Source: Bacilli bacterium
GTDB lineage: Bacteria; Bacillota_I; Bacilli_A; RFN20; CAG-826
NCBI GenBank assembly: GCA_024413875.1
Contig: JAKSVY010000051.1
Location: forward strand, 1 to 10,544
Reading direction: 5' to 3'
Length of the DNA: 10,544 nucleotides
How positions within the stretch are numbered: the stretch's first letter is position 1; every line of letters starts with the position of its first letter. Below the pieces are notes generated by a model. It saw only the letters and a program-made list of their open reading frames with translations. It had not been told where the DNA came from and did no database searches. Of this stretch, positions 1 through 6,482 are shown piece by piece. Position numbers and translations under genes: made by a program.

Positions 1-1092
1 AATCTTTTCCTTGATGAAAATGAATTCTTTAAGGAAAAACGCGCTGATATTTGTATTGTTGCAACTCAAGACCAAGATCACGTTAGAAACTGTATTGCAG
101 CTTTAAGTGTTGGCTATGACGTTTTAGTTGAAAAACCAATTACATATTCAAAATCAGAATGCTTTAGATTATTAGAGGCTCAAAAGAAATATGGTGGTAA
201 AGTCTTAGTTTGCCATGTATTAAGATATGCTCTAGCATACACAATGGCAGCGAAGATGATTGATGAAGGTAAGATTGGTCAATTAGTTGATATTCACGCG
301 ATTGAACAAGTTACTTTCTGGCACCAAGCACATAGTTATGTTCGCGGTAACTGGAGAAGAAGTGAAGAAACATCTCCAATGATTATGGCAAAGTGCTGCC
401 ACGATATGGATTTACTCCAATGGTTTGCTAAATCAAAATTTAAAACTATTTCATCAATTGGTTCTTTAACTTATTTTAAAAAAGAAAATCAACCTGAAGG
501 TGCAAGTGATAGATGTAAAGATTGTAAATATAAATCATCATGTGTCTATAGTGCAGAATGGGGTTATATCCAAAGATGGAAAGATGCTGGTTCTCCAAAG
601 CAAATGTGGCCACAAAACGTTGTTTGCACAGATGAAGTACTCACAGAAGAAGGCATTAGAAAAGCTTATGAAAATGGCCCTTATGGAAGATGTGTTTTTG
701 CATGTGATAACGACGTTGTTGATCATCAAGAAACAAACATTCTCTTTGAGAATGGTGTAACTGCTAACCTTTGTATGACAGCATTTACAGGAGCACATGG
801 ACGTATCTACAAGTTCCATGGAACATTAGGCGAATTAGATCTTGATGAAGAAAATCAAAAACTTGTTTTAAAAGTATATGGTAAACCAAAAGAAGAAATT
901 CCATTCTCTGGTCTTCCTGATGTTTCTGGTGGACACGGCGGTGGTGACGCATCTATGGTTAAGACTTTATATGATATTGTTAACGGAAACGCACCTGCTA
1001 ACACATCATTAGAAAACTCAATTGAATCTCACTTAATGGCTATCGCTGCTGAAGAATCTAGACTCAATGATGGCGAACTTATTCGTAGATAA
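1..1092 (+). CDS. Gfo/Idh/MocA-family NAD(P)-dependent oxidoreductase (5' end outside window)
   Basis: The reading frame is open from the first base, so the start and most of the N-terminal Rossmann half lie upstream; 363 codons are visible. Visible codons 41-47 give VLVEKPI, whose EKP is the signature lysine loop of this dehydrogenase family. CCHDMDLL at about codons 132-139 carries the histidine/aspartate pair typical of the C-terminal substrate domain. A cysteine cluster, CKDCKYKSSCVYSA (codons 172-185), and the later GRCVF-CDNDVVDHQ stretch mark a subgroup common in gut Firmicutes and Bacteroidetes sugar loci. Family members oxidise or reduce sugars, inositols or amino-sugar derivatives with NAD(P) in the cytoplasm; the exact substrate cannot be told. 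An internal ATG at 244 is not the start, because the homologous sequence continues upstream of it. The gene ends five bases before the next ATG and appears to be first in view of an operon with the kinase-like gene and GH125. Confidence 0.93.
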   Translation, partial: NLFLDENEFFKEKRADICIVATQDQDHVRNCIAALSVGYDVLVEKPITYSKSECFRLLEAQKKYGGKVLVCHVLRYALAYTMAAKMIDEGKIGQLVDIHAIEQVTFWHQAHSYVRGNWRRSEETSPMIMAKCCHDMDLLQWFAKSKFKTISSIGSLTYFKKENQPEGASDRCKDCKYKSSCVYSAEWGYIQRWKDAGSPKQMWPQNVVCTDEVLTEEGIRKAYENGPYGRCVFACDNDVVDHQETNILFENGVTANLCMTAFTGAHGRIYKFHGTLGELDLDEENQKLVLKVYGKPKEEIPFSGLPDVSGGHGGGDASMVKTLYDIVNGNAPANTSLENSIESHLMAIAAEESRLNDGELIRR

Positions 1093-1097
1093 TTAAT

Positions 1098-1706
1098 ATG
1101 AAATACTGCATTTTAATTACAGGTATGCCTGGCGCTGGTAAAAGCGCGGTTGCATTAAAAATATCTAGTTATTTTAATATTCGTTGTTTTGCAAAAGATG
1201 AATATAAAGAAATCTTATTTGATACATACGGATTTAAAAGTAGAGCGGAAAAAGTGAAGTTAGGCACTATGGCAATGGAAATGATGTATGCTGATGCCGA
1301 AGAATCAATGAAGGAAGGTAATCTTTTTATCTTGGATAATAACTTTGAAAACTCTTCAAAAGAAGGCTTATATGATTTACTTAATAAATATGAATATACT
1401 GCAATCACAGTTAGATTAACTGGAGATCCTGATGTAATTTATAAAAGATACGTTGCTAGAGATTTAAGTGGAACACGTCATAGAGGTCATGTTGTTAATG
1501 ACTGTTATCCTGAAAAGCGCGGTTCAATGAGAGATAACCCAACAAGAAAAACTATCGAACAATATATGGAAGATATTGAAACTAGAGGATATAACACATT
1601 TGAAGCAAATGGGCCACTTATTGAAGCAGATGTAACTGATTTATCAAAATTCGATTATCGAGTTATTATCAAAGAAATTAAAAGAATAATTGCGCAAAAT
1701 AGTTAA
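1098..1706 (+). CDS. Small P-loop ATPase / kinase-like protein (AAA_33 type)
   Basis: A 202-residue protein with a Walker A motif, GMPGAGKS (residues 9-16), immediately after a short beta strand, as in small-molecule kinases of the AAA_33, zeta-toxin and adenylylsulfate/gluconate kinase-like groups. A hydrophobic strand ending LFILDNNF (about residues 75-82) is the likely Walker B-like or substrate region. VRLTGDPDVIYKRYVARD followed by an Arg/His-rich RHRGH resembles a lid with phosphate-contacting arginines. The family transfers phosphate from ATP to a small molecule; here a sugar substrate is inferred only from the flanking oxidoreductase and mannosidase. The start at 1098 lies five bases after the upstream stop and has no Shine-Dalgarno site, so translation may depend on coupling to the upstream gene. 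A nucleotide-dependent role other than kinase activity remains possible. Confidence 0.8.
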   Translation: MKYCILITGMPGAGKSAVALKISSYFNIRCFAKDEYKEILFDTYGFKSRAEKVKLGTMAMEMMYADAEESMKEGNLFILDNNFENSSKEGLYDLLNKYEYTAITVRLTGDPDVIYKRYVARDLSGTRHRGHVVNDCYPEKRGSMRDNPTRKTIEQYMEDIETRGYNTFEANGPLIEADVTDLSKFDYRVIIKEIKRIIAQNS

Positions 1707-1722
1707 TAAAACAAATAATCTT

Positions 1723-2988
1723 ATGCAATACAAAATAAGTGAATTGACAAACGTTATTTCAAATAAAACAAAAAACACTCATTTAATTAACACTTTTAAC
1801 AATTGTTTTTTTGATACAAAAAATAGAGCAATTAAATTTGTTGATGATGAGGTGTTTTTAATTACAGGCGACATTCCTGCAATGTGGTTAAGAGACTCTT
1901 CTGCGCAAGTAATGCACTATTTGCCTTTTGCGGATGAACCAGAAATTCAAAAAATAATTAAGGGTTTAATCAAAAGACAATTAAGAATGATTTTGATTGA
2001 TCCATATGCCAATGCATTTAAATGCAATGAAGGCGATTGGGGTGAATGGGATAAAGTAGTGGTGACCAACCCACATTCAAGCATTGTTTGGGAAAGAAAA
2101 TTCGAATTAGATTCACTTTGCTATCCATTATTTTTAATTACTAAATATTATGAATTCACTAAAGACATAACTATCTTTAATGAGTTGTTCTATAAAGCTT
2201 TTGATCAAATATTAAACACTATTGATATCGAACAAAATCACGAAGAAAAATCAGAATACTTTTTTCACTTTACTCACACAGAAAAACAAAGAATTGAATG
2301 TAAACCAAATAAAGTTAATCCAAATAACTATGGTTTAGTGTGGAGTGGTTTTAGGCCTAGTGATGATGTTTGCGAATACCATTACCATATTCCAGATAAT
2401 ATGTTCTTAGTATCTGTATTATTTAAACTTCAAAAATTATTTGAAGGGGAACTAAACAATAAAAAATACGCTGATATTTGCGCTGATATTTGTAAATCAG
2501 TAAGAGATGGTATTGAAAAATACGGAATCAAATATGTTGAAGGTATTGGTGATGTTTATATATCTGAAACAGATTGCTATGATGGCTATTCTATGAATGA
2601 TGACGCTAACATTCCAAGTTTATTAAGTATTCCATATTTAGAATATCCATATCTTGATAAAGAGATTTATGAAAACACTCGTAAAAACATCTTATCAAGT
2701 AACAACAAGTTTTATTACGAAGGAAAATGTATCAAAGGAATCGGAAGTCCTCATACACCATTGAGAACCGTTTGGCCTTTAGCGGTTATTATGCAAGGAC
2801 TTACATCAAACGATGAAGAAGAGATTCAAAGATGCCTCGAATATCTATTAAGTACAGATGATGGAACTGAACGTATGCATGAAAGCATTAATATTGATGA
2901 TCCTAAGATATATACCAGAGCGTGGTTTGGTTGGGCGAATTCCTTATTTGCAGAATTTGTTCTTAGAAAAATATTTAAGATTATCTAA
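1723..2988 (+). CDS. Glycoside hydrolase family 125 exo-alpha-1,6-mannosidase
   Basis: About 421 residues from the ATG at 1723, close to the usual GH125 length. The N-terminal half holds TGDIPAMWLRDSS (residues 48-60), a hallmark of GH125. GFRPSDD (209-215) is the region that carries the general acid aspartate in characterised members, and ERMHESI (383-389) holds the glutamate that fits the general base. Known enzymes (Clostridium perfringens and Streptococcus pneumoniae homologues) are inverting exo-alpha-1,6-mannosidases acting on N-glycan or mannan-type mannosides. There is no signal peptide or membrane segment, so it should act in the cytoplasm on imported oligosaccharides. A TTG at 1690 would extend it by 11 residues and overlap the upstream gene by 17 bases; the ATG is preferred because it follows the upstream stop by 16 bases, but neither start has a clear ribosome site. 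It is the last gene of the operon, before a hairpin terminator. Confidence 0.92.
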   Translation: MQYKISELTNVISNKTKNTHLINTFNNCFFDTKNRAIKFVDDEVFLITGDIPAMWLRDSSAQVMHYLPFADEPEIQKIIKGLIKRQLRMILIDPYANAFKCNEGDWGEWDKVVVTNPHSSIVWERKFELDSLCYPLFLITKYYEFTKDITIFNELFYKAFDQILNTIDIEQNHEEKSEYFFHFTHTEKQRIECKPNKVNPNNYGLVWSGFRPSDDVCEYHYHIPDNMFLVSVLFKLQKLFEGELNNKKYADICADICKSVRDGIEKYGIKYVEGIGDVYISETDCYDGYSMNDDANIPSLLSIPYLEYPYLDKEIYENTRKNILSSNNKFYYEGKCIKGIGSPHTPLRTVWPLAVIMQGLTSNDEEEIQRCLEYLLSTDDGTERMHESINIDDPKIYTRAWFGWANSLFAEFVLRKIFKII

Positions 2989-2994
2989 CAAATT

Positions 2995-3027
2995 AAAAGT
3001 GGACATAAATTAATCTTGTCCACTTTT
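2995..3027. terminator. Bidirectional terminator between convergent genes
   Basis: A perfect 11-bp stem, AAAAGTGGACA (2995-3005) with TGTCCACTTTT (3017-3027), encloses an 11-nt loop. The A and T runs at the stem ends supply a U tract in both directions. It ends the GH125 operon on the plus strand. On the minus strand it overlaps the end of the YgjV gene: the TAA stop (3010-3012) lies in the loop and the preceding codons form one arm. Confidence 0.85.
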
Positions 3028-3582
3028 TAATTCTTCGTTTTTATTTGTTTTCTTTTTGATACTTGTTCTAATAATATACACGATTACCGAAACGATATTG
3101 AATGATTCACAGAGAATTCCTCCGATTGACATATACCAAATGTTATTAAACATCCAACAAGGCGAGATATATCCAAGTTGAACATACTTATATATTCTTT
3201 CGTTTTCGAGTGAAAAGAAGATGTTACCCGCGATAGAAGCTGAACCAGTAAGCACTGCAATAAACCACAATTCATTAAACTGCAAAACACTCAATACGCC
3301 CGCACCTATAAATAACGCACATATAACACCCGTGAACGCCCAACGCGCTTTTTTATTAGTAATGAATATGTATGCGATTGATCTTATAACACATAGTGCA
3401 TTCATAATGCATGCAGCGTATGCGCCACCTAGTAAGAAGTGGACACACCAGAAGATACTTCCAGTCCCTTGAACAAGCAATATCTTCTTTACAGTTTTAA
3501 ATTGGAAAGATAGGGCACTTAATATAAGAGCAATAACTCCAATTCCTTGATAAATGATTTGCATTAATAATTCGTGTGTCAT
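3010..3582 (-). CDS. YgjV-family integral membrane protein
   Basis: A 190-residue, strongly hydrophobic protein with about five or six predicted membrane segments (roughly residues 8-28, 35-52, 54-73, 79-98, 102-122 and 146-170) and a basic, hydrophilic C-terminal tail (about 172-190, rich in Lys). The opening pattern, with SFQFKTVKK after the first helix, then QGTGSIFWCVHFLLGG and NAL-VIRS, matches the YgjV/Imp family of bacterial inner-membrane proteins, whose function is not established. It is alone on the minus strand, convergent with the mannosidase operon and divergent from the large RNA. No Shine-Dalgarno sequence precedes the ATG (3582-3580); a TATAAT box close upstream may give a very short leader. 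I can support the family but no role. Confidence 0.85.
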   Translation of the reverse strand: MTHELLMQIIYQGIGVIALILSALSFQFKTVKKILLVQGTGSIFWCVHFLLGGAYAACIMNALCVIRSIAYIFITNKKARWAFTGVICALFIGAGVLSVLQFNELWFIAVLTGSASIAGNIFFSLENERIYKYVQLGYISPCWMFNNIWYMSIGGILCESFNIVSVIVYIIRTSIKKKTNKNEELKSGQD

Positions 3583-3592
3583 AACGAATGAA

Positions 3593-3598
3593 ATTATA
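3593..3598 (-). promoter_or_regulatory. Possible -10 box for the YgjV-family gene
   Basis: On the minus strand 3598-3593 reads TATAAT, ten bases before the ATG. No good -35 hexamer lies 16-18 bp upstream (ATTAAA is the nearest). If used, transcription would begin within a few bases of the start codon, consistent with the absence of a ribosome binding site. In such A+T-rich DNA a chance match is quite possible. Confidence 0.35.
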
Positions 3599-3643
3599 TT
3601 ACTTTTTAATTAATTTTTAATGAGAAAATAGAGATTTTTTCGC

Positions 3644-3653
3644 GCGTATACGC
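3644..3653. repeat. 10-bp palindrome GCGTATACGC, possible operator
   Basis: A perfect palindrome, unusually G+C-rich for this intergenic DNA, lies between the divergent YgjV gene and the large RNA, about 85 bp upstream of the RNA's -35 box. It could bind a dimeric regulator. No second copy was noticed in the window. Confidence 0.3.
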
Positions 3654-3687
3654 ATTGGAAAATTATTTTTAAAAATGTTAAAAAATC

Positions 3688-3703
3688 TTATTCATTAGAA
3701 TAA
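3688..3703. repeat. Inverted repeat TTATTC-N4-GAATAA upstream of the large RNA promoter
   Basis: Six-bp perfect arms (3688-3693 and 3698-3703) around ATTA lie about 35 bp upstream of the -35 box of the large RNA. They are placed where an activator might bind. A+T-rich composition makes chance occurrence likely. Confidence 0.25.
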
Positions 3704-3737
3704 AAGAAAAAATGTGAAAAAAATATAAAAAAAGTTG

Positions 3738-3766
3738 TTGACACTTGTTTTATAAAGTAATAATAT
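3738..3766 (+). promoter_or_regulatory. Strong sigma-70/SigA-type promoter of the large RNA
   Basis: TTGACA (3738-3743) and TAATAT (3761-3766) are separated by exactly 17 bp, with an A-rich upstream stretch resembling an UP element. Transcription should start at about 3773. This is the best promoter in the window, and it drives a region with no coding capacity. Confidence 0.85.
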
Positions 3767-3772
3767 TTTCTC

Positions 3773-4837
3773 ACTCGCACTTCAAAAGGGGTGATCGAAA
3801 GAGCACAACACTGAACTATGTTCAGTGCCTGATGAAGATAAACGAGTACATCACAACTTAGCGTATCAAAAATTAAAGATCTCGTGAGGGAAACACCTAA
3901 TTAAGAAAAACTAAGGAAACCATCTTACCGATGGCCAACACCGCAAGATGTTGGTAAAAGGAAAAACTACTTCCCCAGTAAGGAAACAAGCTTCCTCACA
4001 AATGGTAATTAAGTAAAACGAGTGGATATCTTGAAAAAGAAACTCTGAAACGCTACTTAAGAAATCAAAACGGTGATAGTCAAATATCTCTTGAGATAAA
4101 TGAAATAAACCGCTGGAACCCATCGGAAAGCAATCAAGATCTTACCAATCTTGATGTTGCCCAAAGCAAATATCCAAGCGATTGGATAAATGCCTTCAAG
4201 CAAACCAAATTACCTACTGGTATGACTCGATCTTAGAAGCAATTCTACAAAGAAAGACACCATGCAGGTAACAAGCTGACCAGTTGACTGAATCATAAGC
4301 AGTTATGATTCTCCACCTAAGCCTCCGATTAACCCTAAGAAATTAAGGTTAACCCACTTAGGAAAGGAAACAACGAACATCAAAGAAATACTTAGAAATA
4401 AGCAAAGAAATGATGGGAGCCGAATCAACTGAAAAGTGGAAGGCAGATGGAAGTCTGCTAAGGCACTTAATAAAGAAATCACCCGCAAGGATGAAGACGA
4501 GTTAAGTGAACGAGACTATGACGTAGATTATATCTTAATGGATGCATTAAGAAACATGACCTACCGAGTCTGATCCACCTAGACAGCAAAAAAGGCGGAA
4601 CAATTCCGCAATAGTTAGCTAACACTTAACAGTAATGCTAAGCCTATGCTGAACTTACAGTGCCACATTAAACAAAGTCCAAAGTAAACTTGGAACAAAC
4701 CATGTGGGATGCTAAAAAGATGGCAAAAGATAGAGTACTCTCTATCCGGAAACGCTAGGCCAAGATATATCGTGAGGTATATCAGCGGTGCGTGACTTGT
4801 GTGATGAAGGGAAAGACCAGCTAGTCTGGTCTTTTTT
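3773..4837 (+). ncRNA. Giant structured non-coding RNA (~1,065 nt), class not identified
   Basis: The interval has no credible coding sequence on either strand but runs from a consensus promoter to a strong terminator. Many compact helices can be read directly: CACTGAAC/GTTCAGTG (3809-3827), CCATC/GATGG (3920-3934), CCAACA/TGTTGG (3935-3954), TTAAGTA/TACTTAA (4009-4060), ATCAAGAT/ATCTTGAT (4133-4155), TATCCAA/TTGGATA (4171-4188), AATCATAA/TTATGATT (4291-4310), CCTAAG/CTTAGG (4316-4362) enclosing a further stem, CTTAATG/CATTAAG (4534-4551), GCGGAA/TTCCGC (4595-4609), CCACAT/ATGTGG (4663-4707), GATAGAG/CTCTATC (4729-4746). GNRA tetraloops cap stems at 3797, 3943, 4178, 4339, 4485 and 4772. GGAAAC recurs five times in linkers. 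CGCAC (3776-3780) can pair with GTGCG (4788-4792) and close the whole molecule. Size and ornate architecture recall GOLLD and ROOL RNAs, but it is longer than typical for either, and I cannot assign it. No exon, tRNA-like, RNase P or tmRNA signature was seen. Confidence 0.82.
4812..4837 (+). terminator. Rho-independent terminator of the large RNA
   Basis: AAAGACCAG (4812-4820) pairs with CTGGTCTTT (4826-4834) around a CTAGT loop, and the T run extends to 4837. It defines the 3' end of the large RNA. Confidence 0.9.
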
Positions 4838-4856
4838 CGTTGTTAAATAAAGAAAA

Positions 4857-4885
4857 TAAAAAATCTCCTTTTTACGGGAGATTTT
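4857..4885 (-). terminator. Terminator of the secreted-protein gene
   Basis: Read on the minus strand, AAATCTCC (4884-4877) pairs with GGAGATTT (4868-4861), followed by a T-rich tract. It lies about 20 bases after the stop codon at 4904 and separates this gene from the convergent large RNA, which has its own terminator 20 bases away. Confidence 0.8.
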
Positions 4886-4903
4886 CGTGTTTAGTTAATC
4901 TGA

Positions 4904-6232
4904 TTAGATTGAAGGCATTACATCAACATAACCACTAGCAGTAGTCCATACACCTCTAATGTAGAATAAAGTAATGTTGTTAATGTTTTCGATTGATGAT
5001 CCGCCACCAACTTTAGTTAATTGGTTAAGATTAATTGTGCATCTTGTGTAACCATCAGCTGTTTTAGATACTGTGAATCCATCGTAACAACCAGTAGTAG
5101 AAGTTGTTGTGAAATCAAAGTATCCGAAGTAGTTGCTCCATCCATCACCAAGCATGAGTGAAATCTTTGTTGTTGCTGGGTCAGTAGTGAATCTGATATC
5201 AAATACAAGTGTACCTGTTGCGACTGGAAGATTTGTATCTGCTGAATAATCTTTTCCGGCAGTAAATGCTGCACCACGATTTGCAACTACAGGAACTGTT
5301 GGAGTGACATCAATATAACCAGTAGCATCTGACCATCCACCACGAATGTATAATCTAGTTACTGTAGTGAATGTTGCAGTGGTATTTGAACCGTTACCAT
5401 CAAATTTTCTAAGTTGAGCTAAGTTAAATGTGAATCTTGTGTAACCATCGGTTAATGAAGTTACTGTGATACCGTCAAAGTCACCAGTTTTTGTTGATGG
5501 ATATAAACCGTAGTATCCAGCGTAGTGATCCCAACTCTCGCTTCCGAAGAGCATAACGTTGATTTTCTTACTAGAATCAGAAGTGAATTTGACATCAACA
5601 TTAACTGAATCGGCTGTCATTGAGTAAGCTTTATCTGTGTTGATTGTATAGCTTTCACCGGCTGCAAATTGTGTTCCACGTTCAGCAAGACCAGTACCAC
5701 ATGTATAGAATAATTCAATACTTCCAAGCCAGTTGTTTGCAGCTTCTGTAGCTTCCCATTTGAAGAATTTAATGTTTTCATTTCTAGCTAAGTTGATTGT
5801 GACACCTTCACCTGAACCAGTGATTTCATCAGTTTCATATTCATAAGCTTTTGTTTCGCCATAACTAATCTTATATTTTCTTGCATTAGTGCTCTTAATT
5901 ACAATCTTATATAAACCTGTGATAGCAGTATCGTTATAGAACCAACCGTTTTTATCACGAGCTTGAGCGAAGTTGTTGTCAGTAGAAACAAAGCTTCCTC
6001 CGCCAAATGTCTTGAATGTGATTGGGTTTCCACCTGCTGTATTTCTTACAAATTCTTTATTAGCATTTTCTTCATTTGTTAATTTGTTGTCTTTGTTAAG
6101 AACCATTGAATATGTTGTAGCATCAGCAGCAACATTTAATCCTTTTGAACCAAGGAAATTTCCAGCAAGGATAGCGGCACTTAAAACGACAGTGGATGTT
6201 AATCCTAATAATAAAAATTTTTCTTTCTTCAT
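4904..6232 (-). CDS. Secreted protein with a tandem duplicated beta-rich module
   Basis: A 442-residue protein beginning MKKEKFLLLG, with a hydrophobic core to about residue 24 and small residues near 33-38 (VAADA), a typical signal peptide without a lipobox cysteine. No LPxTG motif or C-terminal membrane anchor is present, so it is probably released or held by binding. Residues about 40-180 form one Gly/Asn/Thr-rich domain. Residues 185-311 and 319-440 are clear repeats of one another: RGtqF-AG at the start, an aromatic W-Y-GYYGLY or W-Y-FGYFDF core, GYTR-T-NL-QL, then YIRG-W--A-GY-DV at the end. The aromatic-rich, low-charge repeats suggest a carbohydrate-binding-module-like beta sandwich, which is inference; I do not recognise a named family. 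It has a strong ribosome site and shares a putative operator with the GH3 gene, supporting a role with glycans. Confidence 0.85.
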   Translation of the reverse strand: MKKEKFLLLGLTSTVVLSAAILAGNFLGSKGLNVAADATTYSMVLNKDNKLTNEENANKEFVRNTAGGNPITFKTFGGGSFVSTDNNFAQARDKNGWFYNDTAITGLYKIVIKSTNARKYKISYGETKAYEYETDEITGSGEGVTINLARNENIKFFKWEATEAANNWLGSIELFYTCGTGLAERGTQFAAGESYTINTDKAYSMTADSVNVDVKFTSDSSKKINVMLFGSESWDHYAGYYGLYPSTKTGDFDGITVTSLTDGYTRFTFNLAQLRKFDGNGSNTTATFTTVTRLYIRGGWSDATGYIDVTPTVPVVANRGAAFTAGKDYSADTNLPVATGTLVFDIRFTTDPATTKISLMLGDGWSNYFGYFDFTTTSTTGCYDGFTVSKTADGYTRCTINLNQLTKVGGGSSIENINNITLFYIRGVWTTASGYVDVMPSI

Positions 6233-6238
6233 AACAAT

Positions 6239-6245
6239 CCTCCTT
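6239..6245 (-). promoter_or_regulatory. Strong ribosome binding site AAGGAGG
   Basis: The minus strand reads AAGGAGG six bases before the ATG at 6232, which fixes the start of the secreted protein and suggests high translation. It contrasts with several neighbouring genes that have no such site. Confidence 0.88.
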
Positions 6246-6273
6246 ATGTACGTTAGGCGTTATTTATATTTAT

Positions 6274-6302
6274 ATAATATTAAAATAAACAAAGCTTTTC
6301 AA
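6274..6302 (-). promoter_or_regulatory. Probable promoter of the secreted-protein gene
   Basis: On the minus strand, TTGAAA (6302-6297) and TATTAT (6279-6274) are spaced 17 bp apart. Transcription would start near 6267, giving a leader of about 35 nt that includes the AAGGAGG site. The shared 15-bp near-palindrome lies just upstream of the -35 box. Confidence 0.6.
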
Positions 6303-6310
6303 TGTTTAAA

Positions 6311-6325
6311 TTAAACCCAGTTTAA
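6311..6325. promoter_or_regulatory. Putative operator TTAAACCCAGTTTAA (copy 1)
   Basis: A near-palindrome with TTAAAC and GTTTAA arms around CCA. The exact reverse complement of all 15 bases recurs at 7597-7611 before the GH3 gene. Here it is centred about 50 bp upstream of the predicted start of the secreted-protein transcript, a position compatible with activation. The DNA-binding protein is not in the window. Confidence 0.6.
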
Positions 6326-6334
6326 AAATTAATT

Positions 6335-6350
6335 TAACTCTAAAGAGTTA
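6335..6350. repeat. 16-bp inverted repeat TAACTCT-AA-AGAGTTA
   Basis: Perfect 7-bp arms flank AA in the divergent region between the secreted-protein and PHP genes, ten bases from the first putative operator. It may be a second regulator site. A hairpin followed by CTTTTTG would be a weak plus-strand terminator, but no transcript is known to need one there. Confidence 0.4.
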
Positions 6351-6482
6351 CTTTTTGAATTATTATAAAAAATGGTATTTATGTTAAATTATGTTCCATA
6401 TCATTAGAATGTTTATTTACAACATTTTGTTTTCTTAATAATTTAATGTTAATAAAGACTTTCAATGTAGTATCATATAAGT

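Noticed and set aside
1690..1722. TTG at 1690 as the start of the GH125 gene
   Set aside because: It adds a Lys/Asn-rich extension overlapping the upstream gene with no ribosome site. The ATG at 1723 gives the usual N-terminus length.
3911..4123. 70-codon minus-strand ORF inside the large RNA region
   Set aside because: No ribosome binding site and no recognisable domain. The purine-rich plus strand makes its complement Phe/Leu/Ser-rich by composition, and the helices of the RNA run straight through it.
4303..4488. 61-codon hydrophobic minus-strand ORF that looks like a small membrane protein
   Set aside because: The hydrophobicity follows from complementing purine-rich RNA linkers. There is no ribosome site or promoter, and it overlaps several perfect hairpins.
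3773..4837. Group II or group I intron lacking an ORF
   Set aside because: No GTGYG 5' end, no domain V (a GAGCCG at about 4419 lacks its pairing partner), no group I core motifs and no interrupted exon. A promoter and terminator bound the element exactly.
3773..4837. RNase P RNA, tmRNA or ribosomal RNA
   Set aside because: The length is wrong for the first two, and their conserved motifs (such as GAGGAAAGTCC or a T-arm GGTTCGA) are absent. No rRNA signature sequences were found.
6335..6350. TAACTCTAAAGAGTTA as a terminator
   Set aside because: The stem would need to open to give a loop, the following T run is short, and no upstream plus-strand gene ends there. Kept only as an inverted repeat.
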